Virus record (IMG/VR): IMGVR_UViG_3300027896_000085
Span: 1 to 42,249 of that record
Strand: one strand, 5' to 3'
Source of the DNA: a virus
DNA length: 42,249 nucleotides
A model generated the notes under the pieces. The model saw nothing but the letters and a program-made list of their open reading frames with translations. It was not told the DNA's origin and ran no database searches. The translations under genes and the position numbers were made by a program. Positions within the stretch are counted from its first letter, which is position 1. Every line of letters starts with the position of its first letter. Positions 1 to 7,225 of this stretch are shown in pieces.

Positions 1-110
1 ACTACCCCCAGATTCTGGTGGCCGACAACTACCTGCCAGACGATGAAGACTCGGTGGCCCTGAACGAGCTATGGAACAACGGATGGGACACAGAGGTGAG
101 GCCGGAATGA
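1..110 (+). CDS. C-terminal part of small acidic protein (full copy at 41993-42220)
   Basis: This is the 3' end of the gene that is complete at the other end of the window. It is cut only by where the circle was opened. The stop TGA at 108-110 overlaps the next ATG at 107. One residue differs from the full copy (Ile instead of Ser) because of the base difference at position 13. Confidence 0.85.
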   Translation, partial: YPQILVADNYLPDDEDSVALNELWNNGWDTEVRPE

Positions 111-139
111 CCAGGAGCCATTTCGTCAAGAAGTCGGCC
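1..139. repeat. Terminal direct repeat, left copy
   Basis: Bases 1-139 match 42111-42249 except for one base (T at 13, G at 42123). The repeat runs through the end of one gene and the start of the next, so it carries no boundary of its own. The simplest reading is the overlap of a circular or terminally redundant genome, giving a unique length of 42,110 bp. The mismatch changes Ser to Ile in the encoded protein and may be a population variant or sequencing error. Confidence 0.93.
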
Positions 140-733
140 AAGGAGGTCAAGCTGGACAGTGGGGAAGTCCTACCCAAGGGCTCCTCATACTACTGGTGGA
201 AGTTTAACTTCTCACCACACACCTACAAGCAGAAGACGCCACCAACGGCCAGTCAGCTAACACAGAGCGCATACGAACAGGAGGTCATTGGCATCCAGGA
301 AGACCTTGAGGCGCTGACCACAGAGGACATTGGCAACCTGGAAGACATCACTGGAAGGATTGAGAGCCTTCGAGATGAGTGCCAGGAGAAGCTCGACAAT
401 ATGCCAGAGGGCCTCCAAGAGTCTTCCTCCAGTGGGCAGTTGCTCCAGGAGCGCATCGACTCCTTGGAGTCATGGATAGATGACCTGGAGAATGTGGATG
501 CTGAGGTCGATGAGGAAGGCATCAGAGAGGAAGCCATGGAGGATGCCAAGGCCGAGATTGAGGAGCAGGTCCACGGTGAGACTGAGCTTGACTCTGACCT
601 TGCAGAGGTCCAGAAACTGGTGGAGGCCAAACTCCAGGAGAAGCTCCCAGAGATAGAGTCAGACATCGCTGAGAAGGTGGAGGAAGCCAAACAGGCTGTC
701 CTAGACGAAATCCAGCAGACGGGGCCGGGATAG
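107..733 (+). CDS. Acidic coiled-coil protein of unknown function
   Basis: A 208-residue protein. I chose the ATG at 107, which overlaps the upstream stop as ATGA, over an ATG at 71 lying inside the preceding gene. The N-terminal 50 residues are basic and aromatic (a KKSAKEVKL stretch, then SSYYWWKF). The rest is very rich in Glu and Asp with heptad-like Leu/Ile spacing and looks like a long coiled coil. I recognise no domain. Its place in the accessory region suggests an early role rather than a virion part, but that is inference. Confidence 0.75.
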   Translation: MTRSHFVKKSAKEVKLDSGEVLPKGSSYYWWKFNFSPHTYKQKTPPTASQLTQSAYEQEVIGIQEDLEALTTEDIGNLEDITGRIESLRDECQEKLDNMPEGLQESSSSGQLLQERIDSLESWIDDLENVDAEVDEEGIREEAMEDAKAEIEEQVHGETELDSDLAEVQKLVEAKLQEKLPEIESDIAEKVEEAKQAVLDEIQQTGPG

Positions 734-735
734 CC

Positions 736-918
736 ATGTCCGGCCCACACGACCTATTTGGCCCACCACAGGACAACGCATCCCAGTGTGGAATGTCCGA
801 GTGTACCGGGGATGTGTGCAACCAGAAGGGACTGTACTGTGTTGCCTGTCTCTGTGCGTCCTGTAAGCGCTCCAAGTGCGTGACTGCCACATTCCTTCGG
901 GAGGCTCACTCATGGTGA
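736..918 (+). CDS. Cys-rich putative zinc-binding mini-protein
   Basis: A 60-residue protein starting three bases after the preceding stop. Ten cysteines fall between residues 18 and 48, including the patterns CxxC and CKRSKC, which fits one or two structural zinc sites. The 3' end overlaps the next gene by 7 bases. No family is recognised; nucleic-acid or protein binding is only a guess. Confidence 0.6.
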   Translation: MSGPHDLFGPPQDNASQCGMSECTGDVCNQKGLYCVACLCASCKRSKCVTATFLREAHSW

Positions 919-1139
919 AGCTGACCTATGAGGTGTACGACCAAGACCTGATGGACAAGGAGCTTGGAGACATGACAGTGGCGGAGCTAGACCGGGCCTT
1001 CCACAAGGTCATGGAGGGCGTGAAGGATGAGTCCACACCCTACTTGGGCCACCAGGACTTCGCAGAGCAGGTCTACACAGACTTGGAGAACCTCATCCAG
1101 GAGATGGAGAACCGACTCGCCAAGATGACCAGGAGGTGA
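912..1139 (+). CDS. Small helical protein of unknown function
   Basis: A 75-residue, predominantly helical, charged protein. The ATG at 912 is chosen because it follows a GGAGG-like stretch (TCGGGAGGC, 897-905) and overlaps the previous stop. An in-frame ATG at 876 would enlarge the overlap. No domain is recognised. Confidence 0.6.
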   Translation: MVKLTYEVYDQDLMDKELGDMTVAELDRAFHKVMEGVKDESTPYLGHQDFAEQVYTDLENLIQEMENRLAKMTRR

Positions 1140-1141
1140 AC

Positions 1142-1312
1142 ATGGGAGCGAAGGCGACACCATCTGGAACCAGGTGCAAGTGCGGCCACAGGTTCCTCAT
1201 ACGGGAACACCTGGCCGCCACTCGCCAGCAGAGGGACATGACCTGCCCCGACTGTGGGAGAAAGTACCAACCATCCGATGTGATGGCTACCAAGCAGGTG
1301 GCCGTCTGGTAG
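1142..1312 (+). CDS. Zinc-ribbon mini-protein
   Basis: A 56-residue protein preceded by a strong Shine-Dalgarno (AGGAGGTGA, 1131-1139) immediately upstream of its ATG. It contains CKCG near residue 12 and CPDCG near residue 35, the two knuckles of a short zinc ribbon. It is the last gene before a 359-base gap. The function is unknown; similar ribbons occur widely in archaeal viruses. Confidence 0.7.
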   Translation: MGAKATPSGTRCKCGHRFLIREHLAATRQQRDMTCPDCGRKYQPSDVMATKQVAVW

Positions 1313-1317
1313 GTCGA

Positions 1318-1330
1318 TAAACCCTTTCCA
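1318..1330 (+). promoter_or_regulatory. Intergenic AAACC-CCA motif, copy 1
   Basis: TAAACCCTTTCCA resembles the element CAAACC-N-YTT-N-CCA that is also found at 2156, 5307, 26195 and 40142, always between genes. It is probably part of a promoter or a binding site for a virus-encoded regulator. Confidence 0.5.
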
Positions 1331-1555
1331 ACATGGGGCAACCACTGGTAGGCGACCACCTATCGCCACCGGAGTTTTACCACTCCTCCCACCAGTGGCC
1401 CCCACCCAGGTCTAGCCACACGATTGAGGGGAGTGAAACGGGAGATGGCTACAAGGACTGAGGATGAAACAGCGCCAGTGAAGTCCCCACATGGATTGTA
1501 ATTTGTAGACCAGGCCCATCGCCACCTCCGTGCCATGGCTAGACCTCCAACATGG

Positions 1556-1617
1556 GGCCGGTGTTTTAAATTGCTGTGGTCGGTGACTCACCACAGTCGT
1601 TTCCTCCGACACCGGCC
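1556..1617. promoter_or_regulatory. Nested inverted repeat with TATA-like core
   Basis: The outer arms GGCCGGTGT (1556-1564) and ACACCGGCC (1609-1617) are perfectly complementary. The inner arms CTGTGGT (1574-1580) and ACCACAG (1590-1596) are also complementary. The centre contains the near-palindrome GGTGACTCACC. TTTTAAAT (1564-1571) lies inside and could be a TATA box with an overlapping operator. Alternatively the element forms a long RNA hairpin. Confidence 0.55.
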
Positions 1618-1671
1618 TCAACCAACATGGGGCCCATTGGGGCAAAACCCAGAGGCCCAGAGGAGAGAGAG

Positions 1672-2151
1672 ATGAGTCCAAGAAGGACAGCGAGTGTAAG
1701 CCGCTATGTGAACGCCCCAGTGTCGATTGACCGACAGGAGAGACTCTCCAGTGGGACAGACACCGGGAAGAATGTGTGTAAGGCCATGGTGAAGACCGGC
1801 ATAGTGTGGCCGGACTTTGGAGTCGGCTCCTTGTCGCTGAACAGGGCCGTCTTCAAGATGCCCAACGAGAAGGAAGTGGAAGGCTATCTCGCACAGCCCC
1901 ACTGCTCTCAGTTTGTCATGTACCTGGACAACAACCTGACCTGCATGGGAATCGACACTGGCTATGGAGTCATCCCGCCAGTGACCATCAGGGCTTGCCA
2001 GAGGGTCGCCAAGGCGCTCGACAAGGAGCTTGGACACACAGAGGCCAAGGAGTTGGCCTACAACCTGTACCAGAGGGCACCGAGCGTGGACGCCACCAGA
2101 GGCTCCATGTACCGCGTCATAGAGGCCATGGTCAGGAAGTCCCAGGGCTAG
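1672..2151 (+). CDS. Conserved-looking protein of unknown function
   Basis: A 159-residue protein. The ATG at 1672 follows a purine-rich GAGGAGAGAGAG stretch; an upstream in-frame ATG at 1627 lies within the third CCAACATGGGGC repeat and is less likely. The N-terminus is basic and Ser-rich, followed by a mixed alpha/beta region with a CMGIDTGYGV segment and a helical C-terminus. No domain is recognised. It is the first gene after the control region and may be expressed from the 1556-1617 element. Confidence 0.65.
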   Translation: MSPRRTASVSRYVNAPVSIDRQERLSSGTDTGKNVCKAMVKTGIVWPDFGVGSLSLNRAVFKMPNEKEVEGYLAQPHCSQFVMYLDNNLTCMGIDTGYGVIPPVTIRACQRVAKALDKELGHTEAKELAYNLYQRAPSVDATRGSMYRVIEAMVRKSQG

Positions 2152-2155
2152 ACAC

Positions 2156-2169
2156 CAAACCACTTACCA
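2156..2169 (+). promoter_or_regulatory. Intergenic AAACC-CCA motif, copy 2
   Basis: CAAACCACTTACCA lies in the 55-base gap before the gene at 2207, about 38 bases from its ATG. A T-rich TTTTTCT follows at 2171-2177. Confidence 0.5.
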
Positions 2170-2206
2170 CTTTTTCTGTGGGAAGTACAGTGTGGAGGAC
2201 AAGACA

Positions 2207-2497
2207 ATGCAAACCAAGGAACAGAGAAGCCAGGTGCGAAAGGGGCCCTGGACCGGCTTGAAGACAGACCTCAAGGCGGCCCAGGATGAGGCGAAGGCGG
2301 CCCACAAGGAAGCATCCCACTGGGCTGGCCGGGCGGAACAGAGTGACTGGCACAACATGATGTTGGCCGTGGCGCTCCACAACGCCGAGAACGAGAACAG
2401 GCTCCTCCAGGAGGGGCTCAAGGAGGCACTGGCCTTCATAGGGGCACAGACCATCATGGAGGCTTCCCATGGGAGATTCCCAGCAACCAAGCCATGA
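2207..2497 (+). CDS. Small helical coiled-coil protein
   Basis: A 96-residue, Ala/Glu/Lys-rich helical protein. The ATG at 2207 is preferred over the GTG at 2192 because GGAGGAC (2194-2200) then acts as its ribosome binding site. The central part (residues 25-80) has long amphipathic helices. No known domain is seen. It overlaps the next gene by 29 bases, and its C-terminus encodes that gene's GGAGG signal. Confidence 0.6.
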   Translation: MQTKEQRSQVRKGPWTGLKTDLKAAQDEAKAAHKEASHWAGRAEQSDWHNMMLAVALHNAENENRLLQEGLKEALAFIGAQTIMEASHGRFPATKP

Positions 2498-3569
2498 GGA
2501 GATAATGGCCGGGCTGTCCTTTGTGGCGAAGGCCCACATGGACTACTCGGCCATCTTCAAGCATCAGGCCTTTGGGGATGTGCTGAGGAACCCAGAGTTT
2601 GTCGGTGTGGATGCCATGGAGGCTACCATACGCGACAAGATGGACACCGTCAGGGAGATACCAGTGTACGCCCACACGCCAGAGGGCACACAGATACTCC
2701 TGGAAGACTGGAAGGCCATACAGTCAGGACAGAGTGGGAAGGTCCACGCCATCCCATCCTTCCAGTATGTCCCGGTACAGGACAAGGACATTGCGGTGCC
2801 CTTGTGGAGGGAGTGTAAGGCCCGTAACCTGTGGCCTGTGGGAAGCCACCACGGTCAGGGAACGGGCCGAACAAGCGGCCATGTACTCATCGCCAATCCA
2901 GAGTACAAGCTGACGCTCCTGGAGGAGTACAAGGAAGACGTGATGCTCGGAGTCCGGTGGTGGAACAGCTTTGACACTGGGACATCGTTTGGGGCCGATG
3001 TCTTTGGCATCAGGACAGTGTGCGCCAACTATGGAGCCTATGGGAAGGTGCTTGGCGAGTTCAGGTTCAGGCACACGAACAAGGCCCATGACTCCAACTG
3101 GGTACAGGCCCAGTATGAGGCCTTGGTGAAGAACGCACTGACCAAGTCCAGTGTACTCCGTGGGAAGGTAGAACAAGCGGTCAGCATCGTCATCCCGAAC
3201 AGGGATGTGGAAGACCTGCTGTGGGGAGTCAGATTCCCCATACTCGGCATCTCGGAGCTTGCCGGGAAGGGTCTTCAGGCCTATGCTGTGGACTGGGAGA
3301 AGTACCCACACAGCGACAAGGCGACCAGCCTGTGGACCATCTACAATGCGGCCACAGCGTACATCACCTACCGGCCCAATGGAGCCAAGTACCAGAAGGC
3401 GACATGGGAGCATAGCACCAACGCTCTCAAGCTCCTGACGCAAGCCCACGACGGGATAATCGCCAGAGGCCGAGAAGCCAGGGAGTCCCACGAGAAGGCC
3501 AAGGAGAAGCAGAAGGTCAAGGCACCTGTTCCCATACCCATGGAGAACATTCAGGTGGTGAACCTATGA
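2469..3569 (+). CDS. DUF932-like protein
   Basis: A 366-residue protein resembling the phage/plasmid DUF932 family, whose function is uncertain. The DUF932-like features are a GVRWWNSFD segment, then FGIRTVCANYG and a FRFRHTN motif, in the order usual for the family (residues about 160-205). A start at 2469 is supported by GGAGG at 2458-2462 with six-base spacing; ATG at 2505 is an alternative with poor spacing. The C-terminal 35 residues form a basic Lys/Glu tail. The next gene overlaps by four bases. DUF932 proteins often sit in early regions of viruses and plasmids and a DNA-related role has been suggested. Confidence 0.65.
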   Translation: MGDSQQPSHEEIMAGLSFVAKAHMDYSAIFKHQAFGDVLRNPEFVGVDAMEATIRDKMDTVREIPVYAHTPEGTQILLEDWKAIQSGQSGKVHAIPSFQYVPVQDKDIAVPLWRECKARNLWPVGSHHGQGTGRTSGHVLIANPEYKLTLLEEYKEDVMLGVRWWNSFDTGTSFGADVFGIRTVCANYGAYGKVLGEFRFRHTNKAHDSNWVQAQYEALVKNALTKSSVLRGKVEQAVSIVIPNRDVEDLLWGVRFPILGISELAGKGLQAYAVDWEKYPHSDKATSLWTIYNAATAYITYRPNGAKYQKATWEHSTNALKLLTQAHDGIIARGREARESHEKAKEKQKVKAPVPIPMENIQVVNL

Positions 3570-3988
3570 GTGACCCACCAGGACACAGACCATGCCCCAA
3601 GACGGCTAAGGAGTTTGTGGGCGTCCTCATGGCCTTCTTTGGAGATGGGAGCATCCCATACTCCGAGAGGGAAGATGTGTGGCATCTCCTCACGGCTCTG
3701 AGGGGGCCAGACAACATCTACCGGCGCAAGCGCAAGGGTGAGCCAGCCGGAACCAGGTTGAACGGTCTGGTGAAGGACAGGAAGCAAGCCATCACGGCCA
3801 GACTCCGATACGCCATGGTGGGCTATGGCCTCCCTGGGGACTACAATCCCGACCCATGGCCGGAGGAAGGCATCGGCCTGGAGAAGTCGATAGACTCCCA
3901 TCACTGGTTCAGCCACAGTGAGAAGGCCTACCGGCTCCTGGACGAGCTTGGGCTCATAAAGCGTCAGGAAGGGGCCAAGAAGCCATGA
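3566..3988 (+). CDS. Hypothetical protein, possible winged helix
   Basis: A 140-residue basic protein that starts inside the stop of the DUF932-like gene (ATGA). It contains an RRKRKG stretch near residue 53 and a C-terminal HSEKAYRLLDELGLIKR segment that looks like the recognition helix and wing of a small winged-helix domain. A DNA-binding role is inference from these features only. Confidence 0.6.
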   Translation: MSDPPGHRPCPKTAKEFVGVLMAFFGDGSIPYSEREDVWHLLTALRGPDNIYRRKRKGEPAGTRLNGLVKDRKQAITARLRYAMVGYGLPGDYNPDPWPEEGIGLEKSIDSHHWFSHSEKAYRLLDELGLIKRQEGAKKP

Positions 3989-4239
3989 TTGATACCCAAC
4001 CCACAGGAGTAGCCAAACAGGCTGAGATGCCCGTTCTAGGGCCTGTTCTGGCCCTCCTGGTGGAGAAGTGTGAGGCCTTGAAGACCATGGACATACCCCA
4101 AGGGAGCAAGTCCACTGGGCTCTATGAGGTGACCTTCAAGGCCCTGGTGGCAGAGACTGACATGACGCTGGTGTTCGGCCTTGTGCATCAGCACATGGTA
4201 CTAGCCACACTACAAGGCACGGAGCAACCAGGGAGGTGA
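3985..4239 (+). CDS. Small hypothetical protein
   Basis: An 84-residue protein coupled to the previous gene by ATGA. It has a hydrophobic helix (VLGPVLALLVEKC, about 17-29) but no clear membrane segment or known domain. A strong GGGAGGTGAG (4231-4240) covers its stop and may serve the next gene. Confidence 0.5.
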   Translation: MIDTQPTGVAKQAEMPVLGPVLALLVEKCEALKTMDIPQGSKSTGLYEVTFKALVAETDMTLVFGLVHQHMVLATLQGTEQPGR

Positions 4240-4258
4240 GAACATAGCGAATGGAGAT

Positions 4259-4498
4259 ATGTACGCCATCATCATGGAGATGGTGGGCTTGTTGAAGGCT
4301 TACGAGTCCACTGGCTACATGGAGTATGGCCCGGCGAACAACAGGGTGAAGGTTCCAATCGACTGGAGCCGACCACAGGATGAGCTGACTGCCCTCACGG
4401 ACAAGGTGAACAGTGTCCGGGCCCATGCGACGGCCAATGAACCTGAGCCCATACCAAGAGGTGGCCGCGCTGGCAAAGGTGAAGGGAATCCACTGTGA
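4259..4498 (+). CDS. Small hypothetical protein
   Basis: A 79-residue protein. The ATG at 4259 follows GGGAGGTGAG (4231-4240) at a long distance and GGAG (4253-4256) at a short one, so the start is not firm. The N-terminal half looks helical and the C-terminal end is Gly/Arg-rich, where it overlaps the next gene by 62 bases. The function is unknown. Confidence 0.5.
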   Translation: MYAIIMEMVGLLKAYESTGYMEYGPANNRVKVPIDWSRPQDELTALTDKVNSVRAHATANEPEPIPRGGRAGKGEGNPL

Positions 4499-4643
4499 AT
4501 GGCCCTTCTGTCGAGACTTGGCAGACTTGAAAGCTCCTGATGGGAAGTGGTACTGTGACCTCCATAACGCCGAGCGTGTGGAGGCCTTGTATCGACAGGC
4601 GGTGGGGAAACGACACAAGGAGAAGGGTACACAGCGCAGATGA
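4437..4643 (+). CDS. Zinc-finger mini-protein (C-C-C-H type)
   Basis: A 68-residue protein with CEWPFC near residue 17 and CDLH near residue 37, giving three Cys and one His suited to bind one zinc. The C-terminus is very basic (KRHKEKGTQRR). The ATG at 4437 gives a 62-base overlap with the upstream gene; a GTG start further in is possible. A nucleic-acid binding role is plausible but unproven. Confidence 0.55.
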   Translation: MNLSPYQEVAALAKVKGIHCEWPFCRDLADLKAPDGKWYCDLHNAERVEALYRQAVGKRHKEKGTQRR

Positions 4644-4921
4644 GCGATGACGAGTTGCGTGGAAGGGCCTCAGAGGGCATCAACATACTGAACAGGCTGA
4701 ACATGGAGATGGAGTTTTGCGAACAAGACCGTCACCATGTCGCCAAGGGGATTCTCAAGGACATCTCCACACAACTCGAACAGCGCGTCAAACTCTATGA
4801 AACCGTTTTGGACCATCGTACAAAGGACAAGGGAGGTGAGAACCACGAAAGCATACATCACACAGATTCGCCTGGGCCAGAACAAGACCAAGAAGTCAGA
4901 GGGGACCAACCAGAAGGCTGA
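4640..4921 (+). CDS. Small hypothetical protein
   Basis: A 93-residue protein started by an ATGA overlap. The first 65 residues form a charged helical region. The last 28 residues lie over the next gene, have unstructured composition and may simply be read-through into it. No domain is recognised. Confidence 0.5.
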   Translation: MSDDELRGRASEGINILNRLNMEMEFCEQDRHHVAKGILKDISTQLEQRVKLYETVLDHRTKDKGGENHESIHHTDSPGPEQDQEVRGDQPEG

Positions 4922-5297
4922 ACGGGAGCTTACAGTGTCTTTCCCATTCGGGGAGCTAGACACCACGGACACGGCATCGCTCAACAAGGTCATCAAGGAC
5001 ATGAGCAACCTGGTGGACGCTTCAATCGATGAGGCGCTGAAGGGCATGGAGAACACGCCATCGGCTCCAGAGTCCTTCCCACAGGACAGCAAGAAGGGGG
5101 CAACAAAGCCGCCACCAAAGCTCTCAGATGAGGCCAAGGCGATGGGCTGGAAGGAGACAGTCATGTGCGGGAAGTGTGGAGCCACCGTCCAAGTCCAAAT
5201 AGGGCGTGAGTCCGGGAAGCCATGGGCGAAGCACTGCGGCCACTGGCTGAACAGCGATGGAAGCCTTGGGGATGTCCTACCTGCTTCAATGCGGTAG
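4836..5297 (+). CDS. Protein with C-terminal zinc-ribbon knuckle
   Basis: About 153 residues if it starts at the GTG at 4836, which sits in a GGGAGGTGAG stretch; the frame is open back to an ATG at 4737. The middle carries FPFGELDTTD and a Pro-rich linker. The C-terminus has CGKCG and a later CGHW, which may bind zinc. The start is the least certain in this region. It ends just before a gap carrying a copy of the intergenic motif. Confidence 0.55.
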   Translation: MRTTKAYITQIRLGQNKTKKSEGTNQKAERELTVSFPFGELDTTDTASLNKVIKDMSNLVDASIDEALKGMENTPSAPESFPQDSKKGATKPPPKLSDEAKAMGWKETVMCGKCGATVQVQIGRESGKPWAKHCGHWLNSDGSLGDVLPASMR

Positions 5298-5306
5298 GCT
5301 CCCCAT

Positions 5307-5320
5307 CAAACCTTTTTCCA
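5307..5320 (+). promoter_or_regulatory. Intergenic AAACC-CCA motif, copy 3
   Basis: CAAACCTTTTTCCA is identical over all 14 bases to the copy at 26195-26208. It lies in the 62-base gap before the gene at 5360, which has its own AGGAGGG ribosome binding site at 5351-5357. The motif is thus at promoter distance rather than ribosome-binding distance. Confidence 0.55.
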
Positions 5321-5359
5321 TGGGTCCACTGGGTTCAAGTCCCAATAACTAGGAGGGAC

Positions 5360-5899
5360 ATGGAACGCATCACCTCTGGGGTGTTTCATTCCCAGTGGGC
5401 CCACCATACAGAGGCTTGTGGAGCGTGGGGACAACTGAAAGGAAAACAGGTCATGTTCTACATGAAGGATGACGACAACAGGCTCTTGGAGATGTTGGAA
5501 GCCAGTGGCGAGATAACCAACAGGAGCGCGTGGTTGAGCGCCATCGTACAAGGGGCCGCCCAGAAGGCCAATGTACGCCAAGCCGTGAAACAGGCCATTG
5601 AACGCAAGAGGGCCGAGCTTGTGGAGCTTGAGGCGCTGGACGCTCAAGCCGACAAGATTGAGTTGGACAAGGACTTACTGTGGGAGAAGCTGACGACTGG
5701 GTTCTGGGCCCGGTACAGTTGGCACAAGGCCCCCACACATCAGCAGAATCGCTATTGGCTCGACACTCGCAAGAAGGTCATCGCCATGTGTCGGCCAGGC
5801 CTTAGTGTGGACCAAGTAATCGAACAGTTGGAGTCAGAAGGGAAAGACCATGGGAAAACTAGAGTTTTGGCACAGGATACACGGAGACAAGCTCCATGA
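5360..5899 (+). CDS. Hypothetical helical protein
   Basis: A 179-residue protein. The ATG at 5360 is supported by AGGAGGG (5351-5357). The N-terminal 30 residues are poor in charged residues. Residues 35-130 form a charged helical domain containing a likely coiled coil (AIERKRAELVELEALDAQ). ITNRSAWLSAIVQG resembles a ribbon-helix-helix-like segment, but the match is weak. It overlaps the following nuclease candidate by 50 bases. Confidence 0.6.
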   Translation: MERITSGVFHSQWAHHTEACGAWGQLKGKQVMFYMKDDDNRLLEMLEASGEITNRSAWLSAIVQGAAQKANVRQAVKQAIERKRAELVELEALDAQADKIELDKDLLWEKLTTGFWARYSWHKAPTHQQNRYWLDTRKKVIAMCRPGLSVDQVIEQLESEGKDHGKTRVLAQDTRRQAP

Positions 5900-6254
5900 C
5901 CTGGTGATATTCTTGGTGGAACGGTATGTGGTGAGCCATGGGGGGCACCTTATGGACATCACTGCGTTCAAGAAGCGTCACCTGTGGCCGTGTGAGCCGG
6001 ATGTGGTCTTCTGGTGGGAGAAAAAGGGCATACGCTATGTGTATGTCGTGGAGATTGAGAGCCACGCCACCAAGGCCAGTGTGAACAGGAAGTCGGAACA
6101 ATACCTCATGTCGCTCAAGGGAGTGACGGACATGATACTCATTGACTTGAAGCTCCTGGCTTCTGAACCATTCACGGCTGTGGATGAGGAGAAGCTGGTG
6201 GACTATGACTGGCATGACCTGGAATCGTTCATAGAGGAGAGGATGCCACTATGA
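5850..6254 (+). CDS. PD-(D/E)XK nuclease-like candidate
   Basis: A 134-residue protein. Residues EPD (49-51), then a beta hairpin, then VVEIES (66-71) match the acidic part of the PD-(D/E)XK nuclease core. The usual Lys of the E-x-K motif is missing: ExE is followed by SHATK. That could mean a variant active site or a non-catalytic fold relative. If active it would cut DNA; the substrate is unknown. The start overlaps the upstream gene and the stop overlaps the downstream ATG. Confidence 0.45.
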   Translation: MGKLEFWHRIHGDKLHDLVIFLVERYVVSHGGHLMDITAFKKRHLWPCEPDVVFWWEKKGIRYVYVVEIESHATKASVNRKSEQYLMSLKGVTDMILIDLKLLASEPFTAVDEEKLVDYDWHDLESFIEERMPL

Positions 6255-6412
6255 AGCGCAAGATAGTGTGTGGCTGTCCCATCAACCCCATGCAGTCCAT
6301 CATGTTCATGGACAAGGACGGCTACACAGAGATACCTGACGAGATAAAGGCCATGTTCGAGACAGGCCGGTGCAAGGACTGTGGGCAGATGTTGAAGGTG
6401 GTGGACAAGTGA
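6251..6412 (+). CDS. Zinc-ribbon mini-protein
   Basis: A 53-residue protein that starts in the stop of the previous gene (TATGA) and ends in the GTG of the next (GTGA). CGC near residue 7 and CKDCG near residue 41 form the two halves of a zinc ribbon. The role is unknown. The tight coupling to the MazG-like gene suggests co-expression. Confidence 0.6.
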   Translation: MKRKIVCGCPINPMQSIMFMDKDGYTEIPDEIKAMFETGRCKDCGQMLKVVDK

Positions 6413-6780
6413 ACCCAGTGGACGAACAACTGGTCTACAAGAGGGCCTTGGACTGGTGGGGGAAGACTGCCCAACTGGACCAGTGTGTGGAGGAGTGCGC
6501 CGAGCTTATCCAGGCCATCAACAAGTACAAGAGGGGCCATTCCCCAGAGGGTCTGGTGGATGAGATAGCGGATGTCCATGTGATGATAAACCAACTCGCC
6601 ATCATCGTGGGAAGGGAGAAGGTGGTGGAGCGTGTGGACTTCAAACTGAAGCGCCTGGCGACCAAGCTGGACATCTACAAGGAGTGGGAACAACAGACGG
6701 CTCCGGCTCCAGAGATAAAGCCCCTCCCAGGCACCCAGGTCATATACGACCTGGCGAATCCCAAGAAGGTGAGCAAGTGA
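6409..6780 (+). CDS. MazG-like nucleotide pyrophosphohydrolase
   Basis: A 123-residue protein starting at a GTG that overlaps the upstream stop. It has the MazG/all-alpha NTP pyrophosphatase signature: EECAE (28-32) followed by DEIAD (51-55), giving the EExxE and ExxD metal-binding acidic residues. Family members hydrolyse (d)NTPs to (d)NMPs plus pyrophosphate, and many phages use them to shape nucleotide pools. Here it may cooperate with the DUF4406 protein at 13933 in removing an unwanted deoxynucleotide such as dTTP or dUTP; that link is inference. Confidence 0.8.
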   Translation: MNPVDEQLVYKRALDWWGKTAQLDQCVEECAELIQAINKYKRGHSPEGLVDEIADVHVMINQLAIIVGREKVVERVDFKLKRLATKLDIYKEWEQQTAPAPEIKPLPGTQVIYDLANPKKVSK

Positions 6781-6962
6781 CAAGGGGAGTGCGAACCTAT
6801 GGCAACGTGGCCTTCCTTCATCTCTACAAGATAAATGGCCGACCAGTGGTGGTCATTCCCTTCTCCCAGATGCTTGGAGCCCAACTCGATGTGGAGAATG
6901 AGATGGTGACAGTGAAGTATCAGATAAGCAAGTTTCGCTATGAGGAGAAGGTGAAGCGATGA
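6777..6962 (+). CDS. Small beta-rich hypothetical protein
   Basis: A 61-residue protein. It probably starts at the GTG at 6777, which overlaps the MazG-like stop (GTGA), since the open frame upstream runs through MazG. The sequence looks like alternating beta strands (VAFLHLYKI, RPVVVIPF). No family is recognised. Confidence 0.5.
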   Translation: MTRGVRTYGNVAFLHLYKINGRPVVVIPFSQMLGAQLDVENEMVTVKYQISKFRYEEKVKR

Positions 6963-7225
6963 ATGGCCCCACAGACAAGAAGATAATCTCCACACAGGCC
7001 CAAGTCATCCGCCATGTCCGTGGGACGCTCCAGACCATCAAGAAGGAAGCAGAACAGAGCCTTGACTGGGCCAAGAAGAATGGCTACAAGGAGAACCGTA
7101 CACTGGTCGCCATTGTGAAGATGACTGAGGATGAGGACAAGTACCTTCTCCGCATGGACATCAAGTTGAACGCCATAGGGGAGCTTCAGCCAGGTCAGAA
7201 ACGCATTGGGGAGATGGTGGAATGA
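6959..7225 (+). CDS. Small hypothetical protein
   Basis: An 88-residue Lys/Glu-rich protein, coupled by ATGA at both ends. It carries a helical first half and a beta-like LVAIVKM segment. Codons at 6980-6985 read AAG ATA ATC for Lys-Ile-Ile, a clear case of ATA used only where ATC would create GATC. The function is unknown. Confidence 0.6.
   Translation: MNGPTDKKIISTQAQVIRHVRGTLQTIKKEAEQSLDWAKKNGYKENRTLVAIVKMTEDEDKYLLRMDIKLNAIGELQPGQKRIGEMVE

Larger units (their letters stand above)
1313..1671. other. Non-coding control region with three repeats and a nested dyad
   Basis: No convincing gene lies in these 359 bases. CCAACATGGGGC occurs three times (1328-1339, 1547-1558, 1622-1633). The first copy directly follows the intergenic motif TAAACCCTTTCCA (1318-1330). 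A nested inverted repeat with a TTTTAAAT core lies at 1556-1617. Together these suggest a regulated promoter for the gene at 1672. Confidence 0.6.

Noticed and set aside
2724-3491. 255-codon open frame on the minus strand
   Set aside because: It lies antisense to the well-supported DUF932-like gene. Long antisense frames are common here because stop codons are rare in the complement of this GC-rich, AAG/GAG-rich coding sequence.
5325-5345. tRNA T-arm-like sequence GGGTTCAAGTCCC
   Set aside because: A loop like a T-arm is present, but no matching acceptor stem, anticodon arm or D-arm could be found upstream, and there is no integrase that would use a tRNA-derived attachment site.
5222-5359. 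Upstream extension of the gene at 5360 to the ATG at 5222
   Set aside because: The extension overlaps the preceding gene and crosses the intergenic AAACC-CCA motif. AGGAGGG at 5351 fits the ATG at 5360.
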